This document shows, one piece after another, positions 9,271-19,229 of a stretch of 64,000 nt of DNA. Source of the DNA: Collinsella tanakaei (GTDB lineage Bacteria > Actinomycetota > Coriobacteriia > Coriobacteriales > Coriobacteriaceae). How positions within the stretch are numbered: the stretch's first letter is position 1; every line of letters starts with the position of its first letter. A model generated the notes under the pieces. It was not told the origin of the DNA. It searched no databases and saw only the letters and a program-made list of their open reading frames with translations. The position numbers were made by a program, and so were the translations under genes. The stretch lies in NCBI RefSeq assembly GCF_016902615.1, contig NZ_JACJMB010000001.1, positions 124,001 through 188,000 on the forward strand. The letters run 5' to 3'.

Positions 9271-9302
9271 AAAAGGGGCACACCGTACGGCGCGCCCCTT
9301 TC
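9271..9302 (-). terminator. Probable terminator after rplQ
   Basis: On the minus strand AAAGGGGC pairs with GCCCCTTT around a 14-base loop whose inner bases can also pair, and the stem ends in TTTT. It lies 34 bases past the rplQ stop and before the ecfA start, so the ECF genes may need their own promoter or read-through. Confidence 0.7.
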
Positions 9303-9335
9303 TCATACAACATATGCCGGTTGCCGCACCTGCAG

Positions 9336-9830
9336 CTACTCGGCAGCCTCCTCAGAAGCAGCCTCGGCGGTCTCGGTGGCCTCAGCCTCGACGGCCTCGG
9401 TGGTCTCCTCAACCTTCTTCGGAGCCTTCTTCGGGGTGGTGGCCTTCTTCGGGGCCTTCTTCACCACCGGCTCGGTGACGAGCTCGATGATGACCATCTC
9501 GGCGTTGTCGCCCTTACGGGTGCCGAGCTTCATGATGCGGGTGTAACCACCGTTGCGGTCGGCCCACATACCCTGAGCAGCCTTGTCAAAGATCTCCTTC
9601 ACGAGATCCTTGTCGCCGAGCTTGGCGATGGCCAGACGGCGGGAATGCAGATCGCCCTTCTTGGCCCACGTGATGATCGGCTCAGCGTAGGAACGCAGCG
9701 CCTTGGCGCGGGTGATGGTGGTCTTGATGCGATCGTTGGTGAAGAGCGCCTTGGCGAGGCTCTTCTTCATGGCCTTGGTGTGGCTCGCGTCGGTGCCGAG
9801 CTTCAGGCCCTTCTTTCGATTGTGACGCAT
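9336..9830 (-). CDS. rplQ: 50S ribosomal protein L17
   Basis: 164 aa. The N-terminal MRHNRKKGLKLG and the block GDLHSRRLAIAKLGDKDLV are typical of L17. Beyond about residue 125 comes a Lys-Pro then Ala/Glu-rich tail (for example TTPKKAPKKVEETTEAVEAE) not found in short L17 proteins but common in actinobacterial ones. Last gene of the infA-rplQ run; a terminator follows. Confidence 0.97.
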   Translation of the reverse strand: MRHNRKKGLKLGTDASHTKAMKKSLAKALFTNDRIKTTITRAKALRSYAEPIITWAKKGDLHSRRLAIAKLGDKDLVKEIFDKAAQGMWADRNGGYTRIMKLGTRKGDNAEMVIIELVTEPVVKKAPKKATTPKKAPKKVEETTEAVEAEATETAEAASEEAAE

Positions 9831-9864
9831 AGCTATGGTCTCCTTGGTTACACGAGTAGCGCGA

Positions 9865-10806
9865 TTAAGCCTTCAGGCTCAGGCCCATGGACTCAAGCTT
9901 ATCCTTGACTTCCTCGATGGACTTCACGCCGAAGTTGCGGATGTTGAGCAGGTCGTTCTCGGAGAACTCGACAAGCTGACGCACGGAGTGGATGCTCGCG
10001 CGCTTCAGGCAGTTGTAAGAGCGCACCGAGAGGTCGAGGTCCTCGATCTGCTTATCGAGCTCAGCGTTGTCGCTGGTGGTCTCGGGGGCAAAGATGGAGA
10101 CCTCTTCCTCCGCCTCGGGCGTCTCAGCGAGGTTCATGAAGGCAGCCATGTGCTGGTTGATGATGTTGGCAGCCTGGACGACCGCCTCACGCGGGCTGAG
10201 CGCGCCGTTCGTCTCGATCTCAAGAACGAGACGGTCGTAGTCGGTGTGCTGACCGACACGGCACGCCTCGACGAGCTTGGCGCAGCGACGGACCGGCGAA
10301 TAGAGCGAGTCGACGTGGATGACGCCGATCGGATCGTTATCGCGCTTGTTCCCCTCGTAGGAAACGTAGCCGCGGCCATAGCCGATGCGCATGCTCATGG
10401 TCAGGTGACCGCCCTCGTTGAGTGTGGCGATGTGCTTATCGGGATTGACGAGCTCGAACTCCGAAGGGATGAAGAAGTCCGCGCCGGTCACCTCGCAGGG
10501 ACCGTCGACCGAGATGGTCGCGGTGCCCTCGTCGGTGGTACCGAGCGAACGGAACACCAGGCCCTTGACATTCAGGACGATGTCCGTGACATCCTCAACC
10601 ATATTGGGGATGGTCATGAACTCGTGCTGCGCGCCATCGATCTGGATCGCCTCGACCGCGGCGCCCTCGAGCGACGAGAGCAGCACGCGACGCAGCGAGT
10701 TGCCCAGCGTATCGCCGTAGCCGCGCTCGAGCGGCTCGACGGAAACGCGAGCGGACGTCTCGTTGATCTCCTCGACCTGAACCTGAGGCCTAATGAATTC
10801 TGACAT
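9865..10806 (-). CDS. rpoA: DNA-directed RNA polymerase alpha subunit
   Basis: 313 aa. The N-terminal dimerisation and assembly domain has GYGDTLGNSLRRVLLSSLEG; the C-terminal domain, which binds UP elements and activators, carries RSYNCLKRASIHSVRQLVEF and LLNIRNFGVKSIEEVK. An acidic linker separates them. Usual position between rpsD and rplQ. Confidence 0.98.
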   Translation of the reverse strand: MSEFIRPQVQVEEINETSARVSVEPLERGYGDTLGNSLRRVLLSSLEGAAVEAIQIDGAQHEFMTIPNMVEDVTDIVLNVKGLVFRSLGTTDEGTATISVDGPCEVTGADFFIPSEFELVNPDKHIATLNEGGHLTMSMRIGYGRGYVSYEGNKRDNDPIGVIHVDSLYSPVRRCAKLVEACRVGQHTDYDRLVLEIETNGALSPREAVVQAANIINQHMAAFMNLAETPEAEEEVSIFAPETTSDNAELDKQIEDLDLSVRSYNCLKRASIHSVRQLVEFSENDLLNIRNFGVKSIEEVKDKLESMGLSLKA

Positions 10807-10838
10807 GTATTACCTCCAGCCTCAGCAGCCCAAATGGA

Positions 10839-11432
10839 CTACTTAGAGTAGAGCTCGACGATGAGCTGCTCGTTGATGTCGCCGCTGATCTGCTCACGGC
10901 TCGGGATGGCGAGCACGTTGCCGGACAGCTTCTCGATATCAACCTCGAGCCAGCCGGGGACCTCGAAACGCTCGGAGGAGATGAGGGCCTCCTTGATGGG
11001 AAGGAGGTCACGGTACTTCTCGCCAACAGCGACGACGTCGCCGGGCTTGACGAGGTAGGAGGGGATGTCGACACGACGGCCGTTCACGGTGAAGTGACCG
11101 TGACGGACGGACTGGCGAGCCTCCTTGCGCGTACGCGCGAAGCCCAGACGGAAGACCACGTTGTCGAGACGGGTCTCGAGAATCTTCATCAGGTTCTCGC
11201 CGGTGATGCCGGGCATCTTACGGGCGCGGACGAAGTAGCTGTGGAACTGCTTCTCCAGAACGCCGTAGATGAACTTAACCTTCTGCTTCTCACGAAGCTG
11301 AATGCCGTACTCGGATTCCTTGCGACGACGCTTGGGCTGACGCTTGGATTCCTTGCCGCTATAGCCCAGCTCAGCGGGATCGATCCCGAGCTGACGGCAG
11401 CGCTTGAGAACCGGAGTCCTATCGATTGCCAT
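10839..11432 (-). CDS. rpsD: 30S ribosomal protein S4
   Basis: 197 aa. It begins MAIDRTPVLKRCRQLGIDP and contains the S4 RNA-binding domain (LETRLDNVVFRLGFARTRKE, RHGHFTVNGRRVDIPSY). The N-terminal region lacks a full Cys4 zinc site, so it is the zinc-free form. It lies between rpsK and rpoA. Confidence 0.97.
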   Translation of the reverse strand: MAIDRTPVLKRCRQLGIDPAELGYSGKESKRQPKRRRKESEYGIQLREKQKVKFIYGVLEKQFHSYFVRARKMPGITGENLMKILETRLDNVVFRLGFARTRKEARQSVRHGHFTVNGRRVDIPSYLVKPGDVVAVGEKYRDLLPIKEALISSERFEVPGWLEVDIEKLSGNVLAIPSREQISGDINEQLIVELYSK

Positions 11433-11454
11433 AGTTTATCGATCCTTTCAGGAG

Positions 11455-11862
11455 TTACACGCGGCGACGCTTCTTGGGGCGGCAGCCGTTGTGCGGAATG
11501 GGGGTCTTGTCCTGGATGCTCGAGACCTCGAGGCCGGCAGCCTGGAGGGAGCGGATGGCGGTCTCGCGACCGGAGCCGGGGCCCTTCACGAAGACGGCAA
11601 CCTTATGCATGCCGTGCTCCATGGCGATCTTGGCGCAAGCCTCGGCAGCCATCTGAGCGGCAAACGGCGTGGACTTACGGGAACCCTTGAAACCGACCGT
11701 GCCAGCGGACTTCCAAGCGATGACGTTGCCCTGGCCGTCGGTGATGGACACGATGGTGTTGTTGAACGTGGAACGGATGTGAGCCTGGCCCACGGTGATG
11801 TTCTTGCGGTCGGAGCGCTTGATACGACCAGCCTGACCGCGCTTGTTCTTAGCAGTAGCCAT
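11455..11862 (-). CDS. rpsK: 30S ribosomal protein S11
   Basis: 135 aa with [29 protein letters not shown] and the C-terminal [15 protein letters not shown], all diagnostic of S11. It sits between rpsM and rpsD in the standard order. Confidence 0.98.
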   Translation of the reverse strand: MATAKNKRGQAGRIKRSDRKNITVGQAHIRSTFNNTIVSITDGQGNVIAWKSAGTVGFKGSRKSTPFAAQMAAEACAKIAMEHGMHKVAVFVKGPGSGRETAIRSLQAAGLEVSSIQDKTPIPHNGCRPKKRRRV

Positions 11863-11875
11863 TAGTCAGTCTCCC

Positions 11876-12250
11876 TTATTTCTTCTTCTTGGCACCGATC
11901 TGACGCTTCGGACCCTTACGGGTGCGAGCGTTGGTGTGGGTGCGCTGACCACGGACAGGGAGGCCCTTGCGGTGACGGAGGCCGCGGTTGCAGCCGATGT
12001 CCATCAGGCGCTTGACGTTCTGGTTGCGCTCACGGCGGAGGTCACCCTCAACCATGATGTGGTTCTGGTCGATGTACTTACGGATCTTGTCGACCTCCTC
12101 GTCCGTGAGGTCACGGACGCGGGTATCGACATTGATGCCACAGTCATTGCAGATCTTGGTGGCGGTAGTGCGGCCGATGCCGTAGATGTAGGTCAGACCG
12201 ATCTCGACGCGCTTCTCGCGCGGAAGGTCGACACCATTAATACGGGCCAA
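11876..12250 (-). CDS. rpsM: 30S ribosomal protein S13
   Basis: 124 aa: [20 protein letters not shown], the [14 protein letters not shown] helix-hairpin-helix region, [20 protein letters not shown] and a lysine-rich end. The initiation codon is TTG (12250-12248), with GGAGACC upstream; no nearby ATG or GTG would preserve the conserved N-terminus. Confidence 0.97.
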   Translation of the reverse strand: MARINGVDLPREKRVEIGLTYIYGIGRTTATKICNDCGINVDTRVRDLTDEEVDKIRKYIDQNHIMVEGDLRRERNQNVKRLMDIGCNRGLRHRKGLPVRGQRTHTNARTRKGPKRQIGAKKKK

Positions 12251-12265
12251 CGTTGGTCTCCTCTC

Positions 12266-12379
12266 TTAGCCCTGGCGCTGCTTGTGACGGGGGTTCTCGC
12301 AGATGACGAGGACCTTGCCGTGACGCCGGATGATCTTGCACTTATCGCACATCTTCTTGACCGAAGGACGTACCTTCAT
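12266..12379 (-). CDS. rpmJ: 50S ribosomal protein L36
   Basis: 37 aa, [15 protein letters not shown] through [20 protein letters not shown]. The CxxC, Cys and His zinc ligands are all present, so this is the zinc-binding form. It lies between infA and rpsM as in most bacteria. Confidence 0.96.
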   Translation of the reverse strand: MKVRPSVKKMCDKCKIIRRHGKVLVICENPRHKQRQG

Positions 12380-12536
12380 CGTTCTTCCTTTCGGTAGTGC
12401 TCAAACTACAAATGGAATGTATCTACTCGCCCAGCCGCAGGCGTGAATAACTGATGGCTGGTCTCGCGTCATGCAAACGCGACCGTAAGGCTGAGCGGAC
12501 CTTGCGATCGCAAATCTGCACTATGCGAATCTGTCG

Positions 12537-12764
12537 CTATTTGTAGCGATAGGTGATGCGCCCACGGGTCAGGTCATAGGGGGAAAGCTCCACCACGACC
12601 TTGTCGCCGGGGAGAATACGGATGTAGTTCATGCGGATCTTGCCCGAGATGGAGCAGAGAACCGAATGGCCGTTCTCGAGCTCAACACGAAACATCGCGT
12701 TGGGCAGGGGCTCGGTTACCGTGCCCTCGAGTTCGATAGCATCTTCCTTCTTCAAAGCAATCAT
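12537..12764 (-). CDS. infA: Translation initiation factor IF-1
   Basis: 75 aa, a single S1-like OB fold ([49 protein letters not shown]). It heads the infA-rpmJ-rpsM-rpsK-rpsD-rpoA-rplQ unit; a promoter-like sequence lies 30-60 bases upstream, so the unit is probably transcribed separately from map and secY. Confidence 0.97.
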   Translation of the reverse strand: MIALKKEDAIELEGTVTEPLPNAMFRVELENGHSVLCSISGKIRMNYIRILPGDKVVVELSPYDLTRGRITYRYK

Positions 12765-12793
12765 CTTTCTCTAGAAAACGACAGCAACTGAGA

Positions 12794-12824
12794 ATGATAA
12801 CAAAAACCTTACAGGGGTGGTCAA
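12794..12824 (-). promoter_or_regulatory. Candidate infA promoter
   Basis: On the minus strand TTGACC (12819-12824) is followed after 18-19 bases by an extended -10, TGTTATCAT (hexamer within 12794-12800). It is in an AT-rich pocket of an otherwise GC-rich region and 30 bases from the infA start codon. Confidence 0.6.
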
Positions 12825-12989
12825 TTTCGTAATCGCTCCACATTTGAAATACGCGTGCGACCTGTCGAATCACCTGACCACATGAAAAGGCAAACCCCCA
12901 GCACCATCCCCTACCGAGCCGTCAGCAAGGCTACGCATGGGCTCGGGATTATCGAGGTGCCGGGGGCAGTGTCGCCGATACGGATCAGC

Positions 12990-13778
12990 TTACAGCGCGC
13001 CGCCCTGCATGGAGCACCAGGGACCCATCTCGTCGACGGTCAGGATGACCGGACCGTCATCGGTGATGGCGATGGTGTTCTCGTAGTGGGCAGCCGCCAG
13101 ATGGTCGTTCGTCGTGACGACCCAGCCGTCAGCGCCGGTGGTCACATGGTTCGTGCCGAGAGTGATCATCGGCTCGATCGCGATGACCATGCCGGCCTGC
13201 AGGCGCACGCCGCGACCCTTCTTGCCGTAGTTCGGCACGTTCGGATCCTCGTGCATCACGCGGCCGACACCGTGACCGACGTAATCGCGCAGCACGCCGT
13301 AGCCGTGGGACTCGGCAAGCGACTGGATCGCATGGCCGATGTCACCCAGATGGTTGCCGGGCACGGCCTGCTCGATGCCGGCCTTGAGGCAGTCGCGGGT
13401 GACCTCGCAGAGCGCCTGCACGTCGGCAGACGGGGTGCCGCAATAGAAGGTCCAGGCGTTATCCCCCACCCAGCCGTCGACGATGGCACCCGTGTCGATG
13501 GACACGATGTCGCCATCGCGTAGGATGACGTCGGGATTCGGAATGCCGTGGACGACCTGATCGTTTACGCTCGCGCAGATCGTGCCGGGGAAGCCGGCGT
13601 ATCCCTTGAACGCGGGGATGCCGCCATGCATGCGGATGATCTGCTCGGCGAGCTGGTCGAGCTCGAAGGTAGAGACGCCGGGGCGCACCATGGCGCCAAC
13701 GCGGCGGAGCGCCATCTTAGACAGCGCTCCAGCCTTCTTCATCTGCTCGATTTCTTCTGCAGACTTGATTTTGATCAT
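12990..13778 (-). CDS. map: Methionine aminopeptidase, type I
   Basis: 262 aa; removes N-terminal methionine cotranslationally. Metal ligands are visible in SIDTGAIVDGWVGDNAW (Asp, Asp), GHGVGRVMHEDPNVPNYG (His) and IEPMITLG (Glu). Its ATG overlaps the adk stop by four bases. About 225 bases with no gene separate it from infA. Confidence 0.97.
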   Translation of the reverse strand: MIKIKSAEEIEQMKKAGALSKMALRRVGAMVRPGVSTFELDQLAEQIIRMHGGIPAFKGYAGFPGTICASVNDQVVHGIPNPDVILRDGDIVSIDTGAIVDGWVGDNAWTFYCGTPSADVQALCEVTRDCLKAGIEQAVPGNHLGDIGHAIQSLAESHGYGVLRDYVGHGVGRVMHEDPNVPNYGKKGRGVRLQAGMVIAIEPMITLGTNHVTTGADGWVVTTNDHLAAAHYENTIAITDDGPVILTVDEMGPWCSMQGGAL

Positions 13779-14401
13779 AGGGCGAGGACTTCCTTCGCAC
13801 GGGCGTAGACGTCCTCGATCGCACCGGTGCCGTCGACGATCTTGAGCTTGCCCTGGCCGCGGTAGTACTCCACGAGCGGGGCGGTGTTCTTCTCGTAGAC
13901 GTCGAGACGGTTCGCGATCGTCTCGGGCTTGTCGTCATCGCGTTGGTACATCTCGCCGCCGCACTTCGGGCACACCGCATCGGCAGCGGTGCCGGTGTAG
14001 CCGCACTCGCGGCAGGCGCGACGAGAGGACAGACGGTCAATGATGACGTCCGCAGCAACGTCGACGAGCAGCGCACACTCAAGCGGCTGGCCGAGCTGCG
14101 AGAGCTCGGAGTCGAGCGTCACGGCCTGAAGGGTGTTGCGCGGGAAGCCGTCGAGGATGAAGCCCTTCTGGGCATCATCGGCAGCAAGGCGCTCCTTCAC
14201 GAGGTCGATCACGAGCTGATCGGGAACGAGCTCGCCGGCATCCATGTACTTCTTGGCCTGAATGCCGAGCTGCGTGCCGCCCTTCACCGCAGCGCGCAGA
14301 AGATCGCCCGTGGAAATGTGGGCGACGCCGTACTCGGCGACGAGCTGCTGGGCGAGGGTGCCCTTGCCGGCACCGGGAGCTCCCAAAAGCACGATTTTCA
14401 T
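13775..14401 (-). CDS. adk: Adenylate kinase
   Basis: 208 aa; AMP + ATP = 2 ADP. P-loop GAPGAGKGT, the FILDGFPRN motif, and a zinc-binding LID with CRECG and CPKCG pairs. It is in the secY-adk-map order typical of Gram-positives, coupled to map by overlap. Confidence 0.97.
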   Translation of the reverse strand: MKIVLLGAPGAGKGTLAQQLVAEYGVAHISTGDLLRAAVKGGTQLGIQAKKYMDAGELVPDQLVIDLVKERLAADDAQKGFILDGFPRNTLQAVTLDSELSQLGQPLECALLVDVAADVIIDRLSSRRACRECGYTGTAADAVCPKCGGEMYQRDDDKPETIANRLDVYEKNTAPLVEYYRGQGKLKIVDGTGAIEDVYARAKEVLAL

Positions 14402-14419
14402 AGGTTGCCTCCTTGTCCC

Positions 14420-15709
14420 TTACTTGAAGAAACCGTCGTAGTCGTACATCTTGAGCTGGCTCTCCACCTTGGAGATGGTATCCAGCACAACGCCGACCAT
14501 GATGAGGATGGACGTGCCGCCGAAGGCCTGGATGAGCTGGTTGCCCGTGAACGAGAACACGATCGACGGGACGATGGCGATGATGGCCAGGAAGATGGCG
14601 GAGGGAAGCGTGATCTTGTTCAGCGCGTTCTTGATGTAGTTCGCGGTGGCGCGACCCGGACGAACACCGGGGATGAAGCCGCCCTGGCGCTTGAGATTCT
14701 CGGCCGTGTCGTCGGGGTTAAAGACCATGGAGGTGTAGAAGTACGCGAAGAACACGATGAGGACCACGTTGAGAACCCAGTTGAGCCACCCGCTCGAAAG
14801 CGCGCCCGCGACAGCCTGGATCCAGTCGATGCCGGGGAAGAACACGGCGATCTGCGCCGGGAAGTACAGCAGGGCAGACGCGAAGATGATGGGGATGACG
14901 CCGGCGGTATTCACCTTGATGGGCAGGTAGGTAGCCTGACCGCCCATGATGCGACGACCCACGACGCGCTTGGCGTACTGCACGGGGATGCGGCGCTGGC
15001 CGCGCTCGACGAACACGATCAGCGGGATGACGGCGACGATGACGACGGCGATCACGATCGTGAGAATGATGCCGGCGGTGCCACCGTCGGAGACGGAGGC
15101 GAAGATGGCCTGAGGAAGACCCGCCATGATGTTGGCGAAGATGATCAGGCTCATGCCGTTGCCGATACCGCGCTGGGTGATGAGCTCGCCGATCCACATG
15201 ATGAGCATGGCGCCCGCGACGAGCGTGCCCACGACCATGATGTCAAAGATGGCCTCAGGGGCGTCGGCGCCGACGAACGAAATGCCGAAGCTCTTGAACA
15301 GGAACAGATAGCCGATTGCGTTCAGGATAGCGAGCGCGAGCGTGAGATAGCGCGTGTACTGGGTGATCTTGGTCTGACCGACCTCACCCTCGCGCGCAAG
15401 CTCGTGCAGGGAAGGCACCACGGCCTGCAGCATCTGCAGGATGATGGAGCTCGTGATGTAGGGCATGATGCCCAGCGAGAACACCGAAACGTAGGACAGA
15501 GCGCCGCCCGAGAACAGGTTCAGAAGCGCCATGGCGCCACCAGCGACCGAGTCTGTGGCCGACTGGAAAAGGCCCAGCATCCCCTGGAAGGGAATGCCGG
15601 GCACGGGAACGTGCGCACCGATACGGTACAGCACGAGCATGGCGATAGTGAAACAGATCTTGCCGCGCAGCTCCTTGATTCGGAATGCGTTTTTAAGACC
15701 AGTTAGCAC
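14420..15709 (-). CDS. secY: Preprotein translocase subunit SecY
   Basis: 429 aa, ten predicted membrane segments. It starts MLTGLKNAFRIKELRGKI; GAHVPVPGIPFQGM and GMSLIIFANIMAGLP are typical. It forms the Sec channel. Its start overlaps the last seven bases of rplO. Confidence 0.98.
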   Translation of the reverse strand: MLTGLKNAFRIKELRGKICFTIAMLVLYRIGAHVPVPGIPFQGMLGLFQSATDSVAGGAMALLNLFSGGALSYVSVFSLGIMPYITSSIILQMLQAVVPSLHELAREGEVGQTKITQYTRYLTLALAILNAIGYLFLFKSFGISFVGADAPEAIFDIMVVGTLVAGAMLIMWIGELITQRGIGNGMSLIIFANIMAGLPQAIFASVSDGGTAGIILTIVIAVVIVAVIPLIVFVERGQRRIPVQYAKRVVGRRIMGGQATYLPIKVNTAGVIPIIFASALLYFPAQIAVFFPGIDWIQAVAGALSSGWLNWVLNVVLIVFFAYFYTSMVFNPDDTAENLKRQGGFIPGVRPGRATANYIKNALNKITLPSAIFLAIIAIVPSIVFSFTGNQLIQAFGGTSILIMVGVVLDTISKVESQLKMYDYDGFFK

Positions 15710-16152
15710 GGGAGCTCGACCTTTCCGCCCGCGGCCTCGATCTTGGCCTTGGCAGTCGCCGAGACCTTATCGACCTTGACCGTGAACTTCTTCGTCAGAT
15801 CGCCATCGCCGAGCACCTTGACGGGCTCGAACTCCTTCTTGATGATGCCGGCGGCCTTGAGGGCAGCGCCATCGATGACGGCATCGTTGTCGAACTTCTC
15901 CTCGAGACGGGAGAGGTTCACCGCCTTGTACTCGACACGGCGGGGGTTCTTGAAGCCAGGGAGCTTCGGAAGGCGCATCGCGAGCGGGGTCTGGCCACCC
16001 TCGAAGCCGGCACCCTTGGTGCCGCCAGAGCGGGAGCCCTGGCCGTTCTGGCCGCGGCCCGAATAGGTGCCGGTACCAGAAGAGTTACCGCGGCCGACGC
16101 GCTTGCGCTTATGCGTCGAGCCCGCGTTGGGCGTAAGATCATGAAGCTGCAT
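15703..16152 (-). CDS. rplO: 50S ribosomal protein L15
   Basis: 149 aa: MQLHDLTPNAGSTHKRKRVG, the glycine-rich GRGNSSGTGTYSGRGQNGQG block and GFEGGQTPLAMRLPKLPGF are diagnostic. Overlaps secY. Confidence 0.97.
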   Translation of the reverse strand: MQLHDLTPNAGSTHKRKRVGRGNSSGTGTYSGRGQNGQGSRSGGTKGAGFEGGQTPLAMRLPKLPGFKNPRRVEYKAVNLSRLEEKFDNDAVIDGAALKAAGIIKKEFEPVKVLGDGDLTKKFTVKVDKVSATAKAKIEAAGGKVELPC

Positions 16153-16154
16153 TG

Positions 16155-16337
16155 CTACTCCTCTACAATCTCGACAAGGTGCTTGACCTTGAAGATCATG
16201 CCGCGAACGCTCTCGTTGTCGGTAATCTCGCGAACCTCACGGATGCGATGCAGACCGAGGGCGCGGACAGTCCTCTTCTGATCCTCCTTGCAGCCGTTGA
16301 TGCTGCGGATCTGCTTAATCTTGATGGTCTTAGCCAT
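16155..16337 (-). CDS. rpmD: 50S ribosomal protein L30
   Basis: 60 aa, IKIKQIRSINGCKEDQKRTV then ALGLHRIREVREITDNESVR, the short bacterial L30. Two bases separate it from rpsE and from rplO. Confidence 0.96.
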   Translation of the reverse strand: MAKTIKIKQIRSINGCKEDQKRTVRALGLHRIREVREITDNESVRGMIFKVKHLVEIVEE

Positions 16338-16339
16338 GC

Positions 16340-16864
16340 CTACTTCTCCTTCCCGACAAACAGCTGGGAAACGGTGAGGCCGCGACGGGAAGCGACATCC
16401 TCGGGGCTGGAGAGCTCCTTGAGGCCCTCGGCAGCAGCCTTGATGATGTTCAGGCCGTTGTCGGTACCCAGGGACTTGGACAGGACGTTCTTGATGCCGG
16501 CGAGCTCGAAGAGGGGACGCACAGCGCCACCGGCGATAACGCCGGTACCCTCGACAGCGGGCTTGATGATGATGCGACCGGCACCGAAGTGACCGATGAC
16601 CTCATGCGGGATGGTACCCTCGTCGGTCACCGGAACATGGAACATGTTCTTCTTGGCGTCGAGCGAAGCCTTGGAGATGGCCAGGGGCACCTCAGCGGAC
16701 TTGCCCATGCCGAGACCGACGTTGCCCTTGCCGTCGCCGACGACCACGAGGGCCACGAGCGACATGCGGCGACCGCCCTTGACGGTCTTGGACACACGGT
16801 TGATGAAGACGACGCGCTCCTCGAACTCGGAGGCCTCGCGCTGCTGCTTTTGATTACGAGCCAT
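16340..16864 (-). CDS. rpsE: 30S ribosomal protein S5
   Basis: 174 aa with the S5 double-stranded RNA-binding motif ([40 protein letters not shown]) and C-terminal [21 protein letters not shown] start at MARNQKQQ (16864), which has AGGAGG nine bases upstream; the open frame further upstream overlaps rplR and is a shadow. Confidence 0.97.
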   Translation of the reverse strand: MARNQKQQREASEFEERVVFINRVSKTVKGGRRMSLVALVVVGDGKGNVGLGMGKSAEVPLAISKASLDAKKNMFHVPVTDEGTIPHEVIGHFGAGRIIIKPAVEGTGVIAGGAVRPLFELAGIKNVLSKSLGTDNGLNIIKAAAEGLKELSSPEDVASRRGLTVSQLFVGKEK

Positions 16865-16877
16865 AGCTACATACCTC

Positions 16878-17240
16878 CTAGAACTGCAGGCCGGCGGCGC
16901 GGGCGCCATCGGCGAGGGCCTTAACACGGCCGTGGTAGATGCGGCCGCCACGGTCGAAGGTGACCGCCGTGATGCCGGCAGCGAGGGCGCGCTCGCCCAC
17001 GAGCTTACCGACCTTCTCGGCAGCCTCCTTGTTCGAGGTGGTCATGCCCTCGAACTCCTTCTCGAGCGTCGAGGCGGAGACCAGGGTGTGACCCTTGGTG
17101 TCGTCGACGATCTGGGCGTAGATGTTGGCGTTGGTGCGGGTGACGCGGAGACGCGGACGCTCGGGCGTGCCGAAGATCTTGCCGCGGACGCGACGCTGAC
17201 GGCGCTTGAGGCCAGCCAGCTTCGCCTTATGCTTATCCAT
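16878..17240 (-). CDS. rplR: 50S ribosomal protein L18
   Basis: 120 aa, [40 protein letters not shown] and the end [18 protein letters not shown]. The start at 17240 has GGAG upstream and matches the family length. Confidence 0.97.
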   Translation of the reverse strand: MDKHKAKLAGLKRRQRRVRGKIFGTPERPRLRVTRTNANIYAQIVDDTKGHTLVSASTLEKEFEGMTTSNKEAAEKVGKLVGERALAAGITAVTFDRGGRIYHGRVKALADGARAAGLQF

Positions 17241-17313
17241 GGAAAACTCCTTCGAAGTCATGTGCCAGCACCTGACGGGGTACTGGTCTTGGACGAAGCG
17301 CTACGAGCGCCTA

Positions 17314-17850
17314 CTACTTGGCGGCCTTACCGAGCTTGCGGCGGATGTGCTCGCCCACGTAGTGGATGCCCTTGCCCTTGTAGGGCTCAGGCGGACGCTT
17401 GGAGCGGATCTCGGCGGCAACCTGGCCGACCTGCTGCTTGCTGATGCCCTTCACGTTGATGTGCGTGTTGTCGGGCACCTCGAAGGTGATGCCCTCGGGG
17501 GCCTCATAGGTCACCGGGTGCGAATAGCCGAGCGAGAGGTCCAGGGTGTTGCCCTTGAGGGCGACACGGTAGCCGACGCCCGCGAGCTCGAGGGACTTGG
17601 TGAAGCCCTCGGAGACGCCCACGACCATGTTGTGGATGAGGGCGCGGGTGAGGCCGTGCATAGCGCGGGTCTCGCGCTCGTCATCCGGACGGGAGACGGT
17701 CAGCACGTTGTCCTCGACGCTGATGGTCAGCTTGTTGTAGAAATCCTTCTCAATGGTGCCCTTGGGGCCCTTGACGGCGACATGCGTGCCGTTGACTGCC
17801 ACTTCGACTCCGGCGGGAATCTGGACAGGCTTATTACCGATACGAGACAC
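17314..17850 (-). CDS. rplF: 50S ribosomal protein L6
   Basis: 178 aa: [29 protein letters not shown], and the C-terminal [20 protein letters not shown]. Standard position between rpsH and rplR. Confidence 0.98.
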   Translation of the reverse strand: MSRIGNKPVQIPAGVEVAVNGTHVAVKGPKGTIEKDFYNKLTISVEDNVLTVSRPDDERETRAMHGLTRALIHNMVVGVSEGFTKSLELAGVGYRVALKGNTLDLSLGYSHPVTYEAPEGITFEVPDNTHINVKGISKQQVGQVAAEIRSKRPPEPYKGKGIHYVGEHIRRKLGKAAK

Positions 17851-17883
17851 GGGTGTATCCTTTCCTTCTACTCGCCGAAACCG

Positions 17884-18282
17884 TTACCAAACGAACGCGA
17901 TGACCTCGCCGCCGACACCCGTGGCGCGGGCGTCGCGGTCGGCCATAACACCGCGGCTGGTAGAAATGATCGCAGTACCGAGACCGCCGCGGACGCGCGG
18001 CAGGTCAGCCACACCGGCGTACTTGCGCAGACCGGGCTTGGAGATGCGCTTGATGCCGTTGATGACCTTGGCCTTCTTGGGACCGTACTTGAGGGTGATG
18101 TGGAGGGTCTTCTGGGGCTCGGTGTCCTCGACGGCGTAACCGGCGATGTAGCCCTCCTCGTAGATGACGCGCGCGATCTCCACGAGCTTCTTGCTGCTCG
18201 GCATGGAGACCTCGGCCTTGTTCGCAGAATTCGCGTTACGAATGCGCGTAAGCATATCTGCGATCGGGTCAGTGACGTTCAT
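17884..18282 (-). CDS. rpsH: 30S ribosomal protein S8
   Basis: 132 aa, MNVTDPIADMLTRIRNANSA through GLGTAIISTSRGVMADRDAR. The ATG at 18282 matches the conserved N-terminus; the longer open frame is not conserved. Confidence 0.97.
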   Translation of the reverse strand: MNVTDPIADMLTRIRNANSANKAEVSMPSSKKLVEIARVIYEEGYIAGYAVEDTEPQKTLHITLKYGPKKAKVINGIKRISKPGLRKYAGVADLPRVRGGLGTAIISTSRGVMADRDARATGVGGEVIAFVW

Positions 18283-18402
18283 GCAGATTCTCCTTCGTTC
18301 TTGATGAACCTGTGCCAGCGGTTCTCGCCCACCCATAGCGGACAAGCCGGCTGACACGATCTTCCGTGCAACGCGGATAGATCCACGTGCGCTGGCAGTG
18401 AC

Positions 18403-18588
18403 TTACCAGCTGGCCTTCTTGATGCCGGGAAGTTCGCCCTTGAGCGCGAGCTCGCGGAAGCAGACACGGCACAGGCCGAACTTGCGGTACACAGAGTGCG
18501 GACGGCCGCAACGCTGGCAACGCGTGTACTCACGCGTCGAGAACTTCTGCTTGCGCTGCTGCTTGACGATCATCGATGTCTTAGCCAC
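18403..18588 (-). CDS. rpsZ: 30S ribosomal protein S14, zinc-binding type
   Basis: 61 aa. The paired CQRCG and CRVCF motifs are the four zinc ligands of the short S14 form (S14Z). It ends [11 protein letters not shown]. It lies between rplE and rpsH. Confidence 0.96.
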   Translation of the reverse strand: MAKTSMIVKQQRKQKFSTREYTRCQRCGRPHSVYRKFGLCRVCFRELALKGELPGIKKASW

Positions 18589-18671
18589 TTATTTCCTCCT
18601 CACATATATGTATCAAAGCGCCGGACGGGCGACGCGTACGTTCGCGCCGCCCGGAGCCGGAGCAGATGAAC

Positions 18672-19229
18672 CTATTTCTTGAACGGGAACCCGAAGGCGT
18701 CGAGAAGGGCCTTGGCCTCTTCATCGGTCTTCGCGGTCGTCACGATGGTGATGTCCATACCGCGGGTGCGGTCGACGGAGTCGAACTCGACCTCGGGGAA
18801 GATGAGCTGCTCGGTCACGCCCATGGAGAAGTTACCACGGCCGTCGAAGCTCTTGGGGGAGATGCCGCGGAAGTCGCGGATACGGGGGATGGCGATGGAG
18901 GTCAGACGATCGAAGAACTCCCACATGCGATCGCCGCGCAGGGTGACCTTGGCACCGATCGGCATGCCGGCGCGCAGGTGGAACGAAGCGATGGACTTGC
19001 GAGCGCGGGTGACCATCGGCTGCTGGCCGGTGATGGTGCGCAGGTCGCGCACGGCGCCCTCGATAGCCTTGGAATCGGTCGCGGCCTCGCCGACGCCCAT
19101 GTTCACGACGATCTTCTCGAACTTCGGGATCATCATGACGTTCTTGTACTGGAATTTGTCCTGCATGAGCTGCTTGACCTCGTTGTTGTACTTGGCCTTC
19201 AGACGCGGGACGTACTTCTCCTCTGCCAT
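18672..19229 (-). CDS. rplE: 50S ribosomal protein L5
   Basis: 185 aa: [54 protein letters not shown] and the [19 protein letters not shown] block. AAGGAG precedes the ATG. It is the first gene of the cluster here: rplX (L24) and rplN (L14), which normally precede it, are missing from the next 257 bases and beyond. Confidence 0.97.
   Translation of the reverse strand: MAEEKYVPRLKAKYNNEVKQLMQDKFQYKNVMMIPKFEKIVVNMGVGEAATDSKAIEGAVRDLRTITGQQPMVTRARKSIASFHLRAGMPIGAKVTLRGDRMWEFFDRLTSIAIPRIRDFRGISPKSFDGRGNFSMGVTEQLIFPEVEFDSVDRTRGMDITIVTTAKTDEEAKALLDAFGFPFKK

Noticed and set aside
13943-15706. 587-residue open frame on the plus strand
   Set aside because: Antisense to adk and secY, rich in Asp, His and Gly; a shadow of hydrophobic codons on the other strand.
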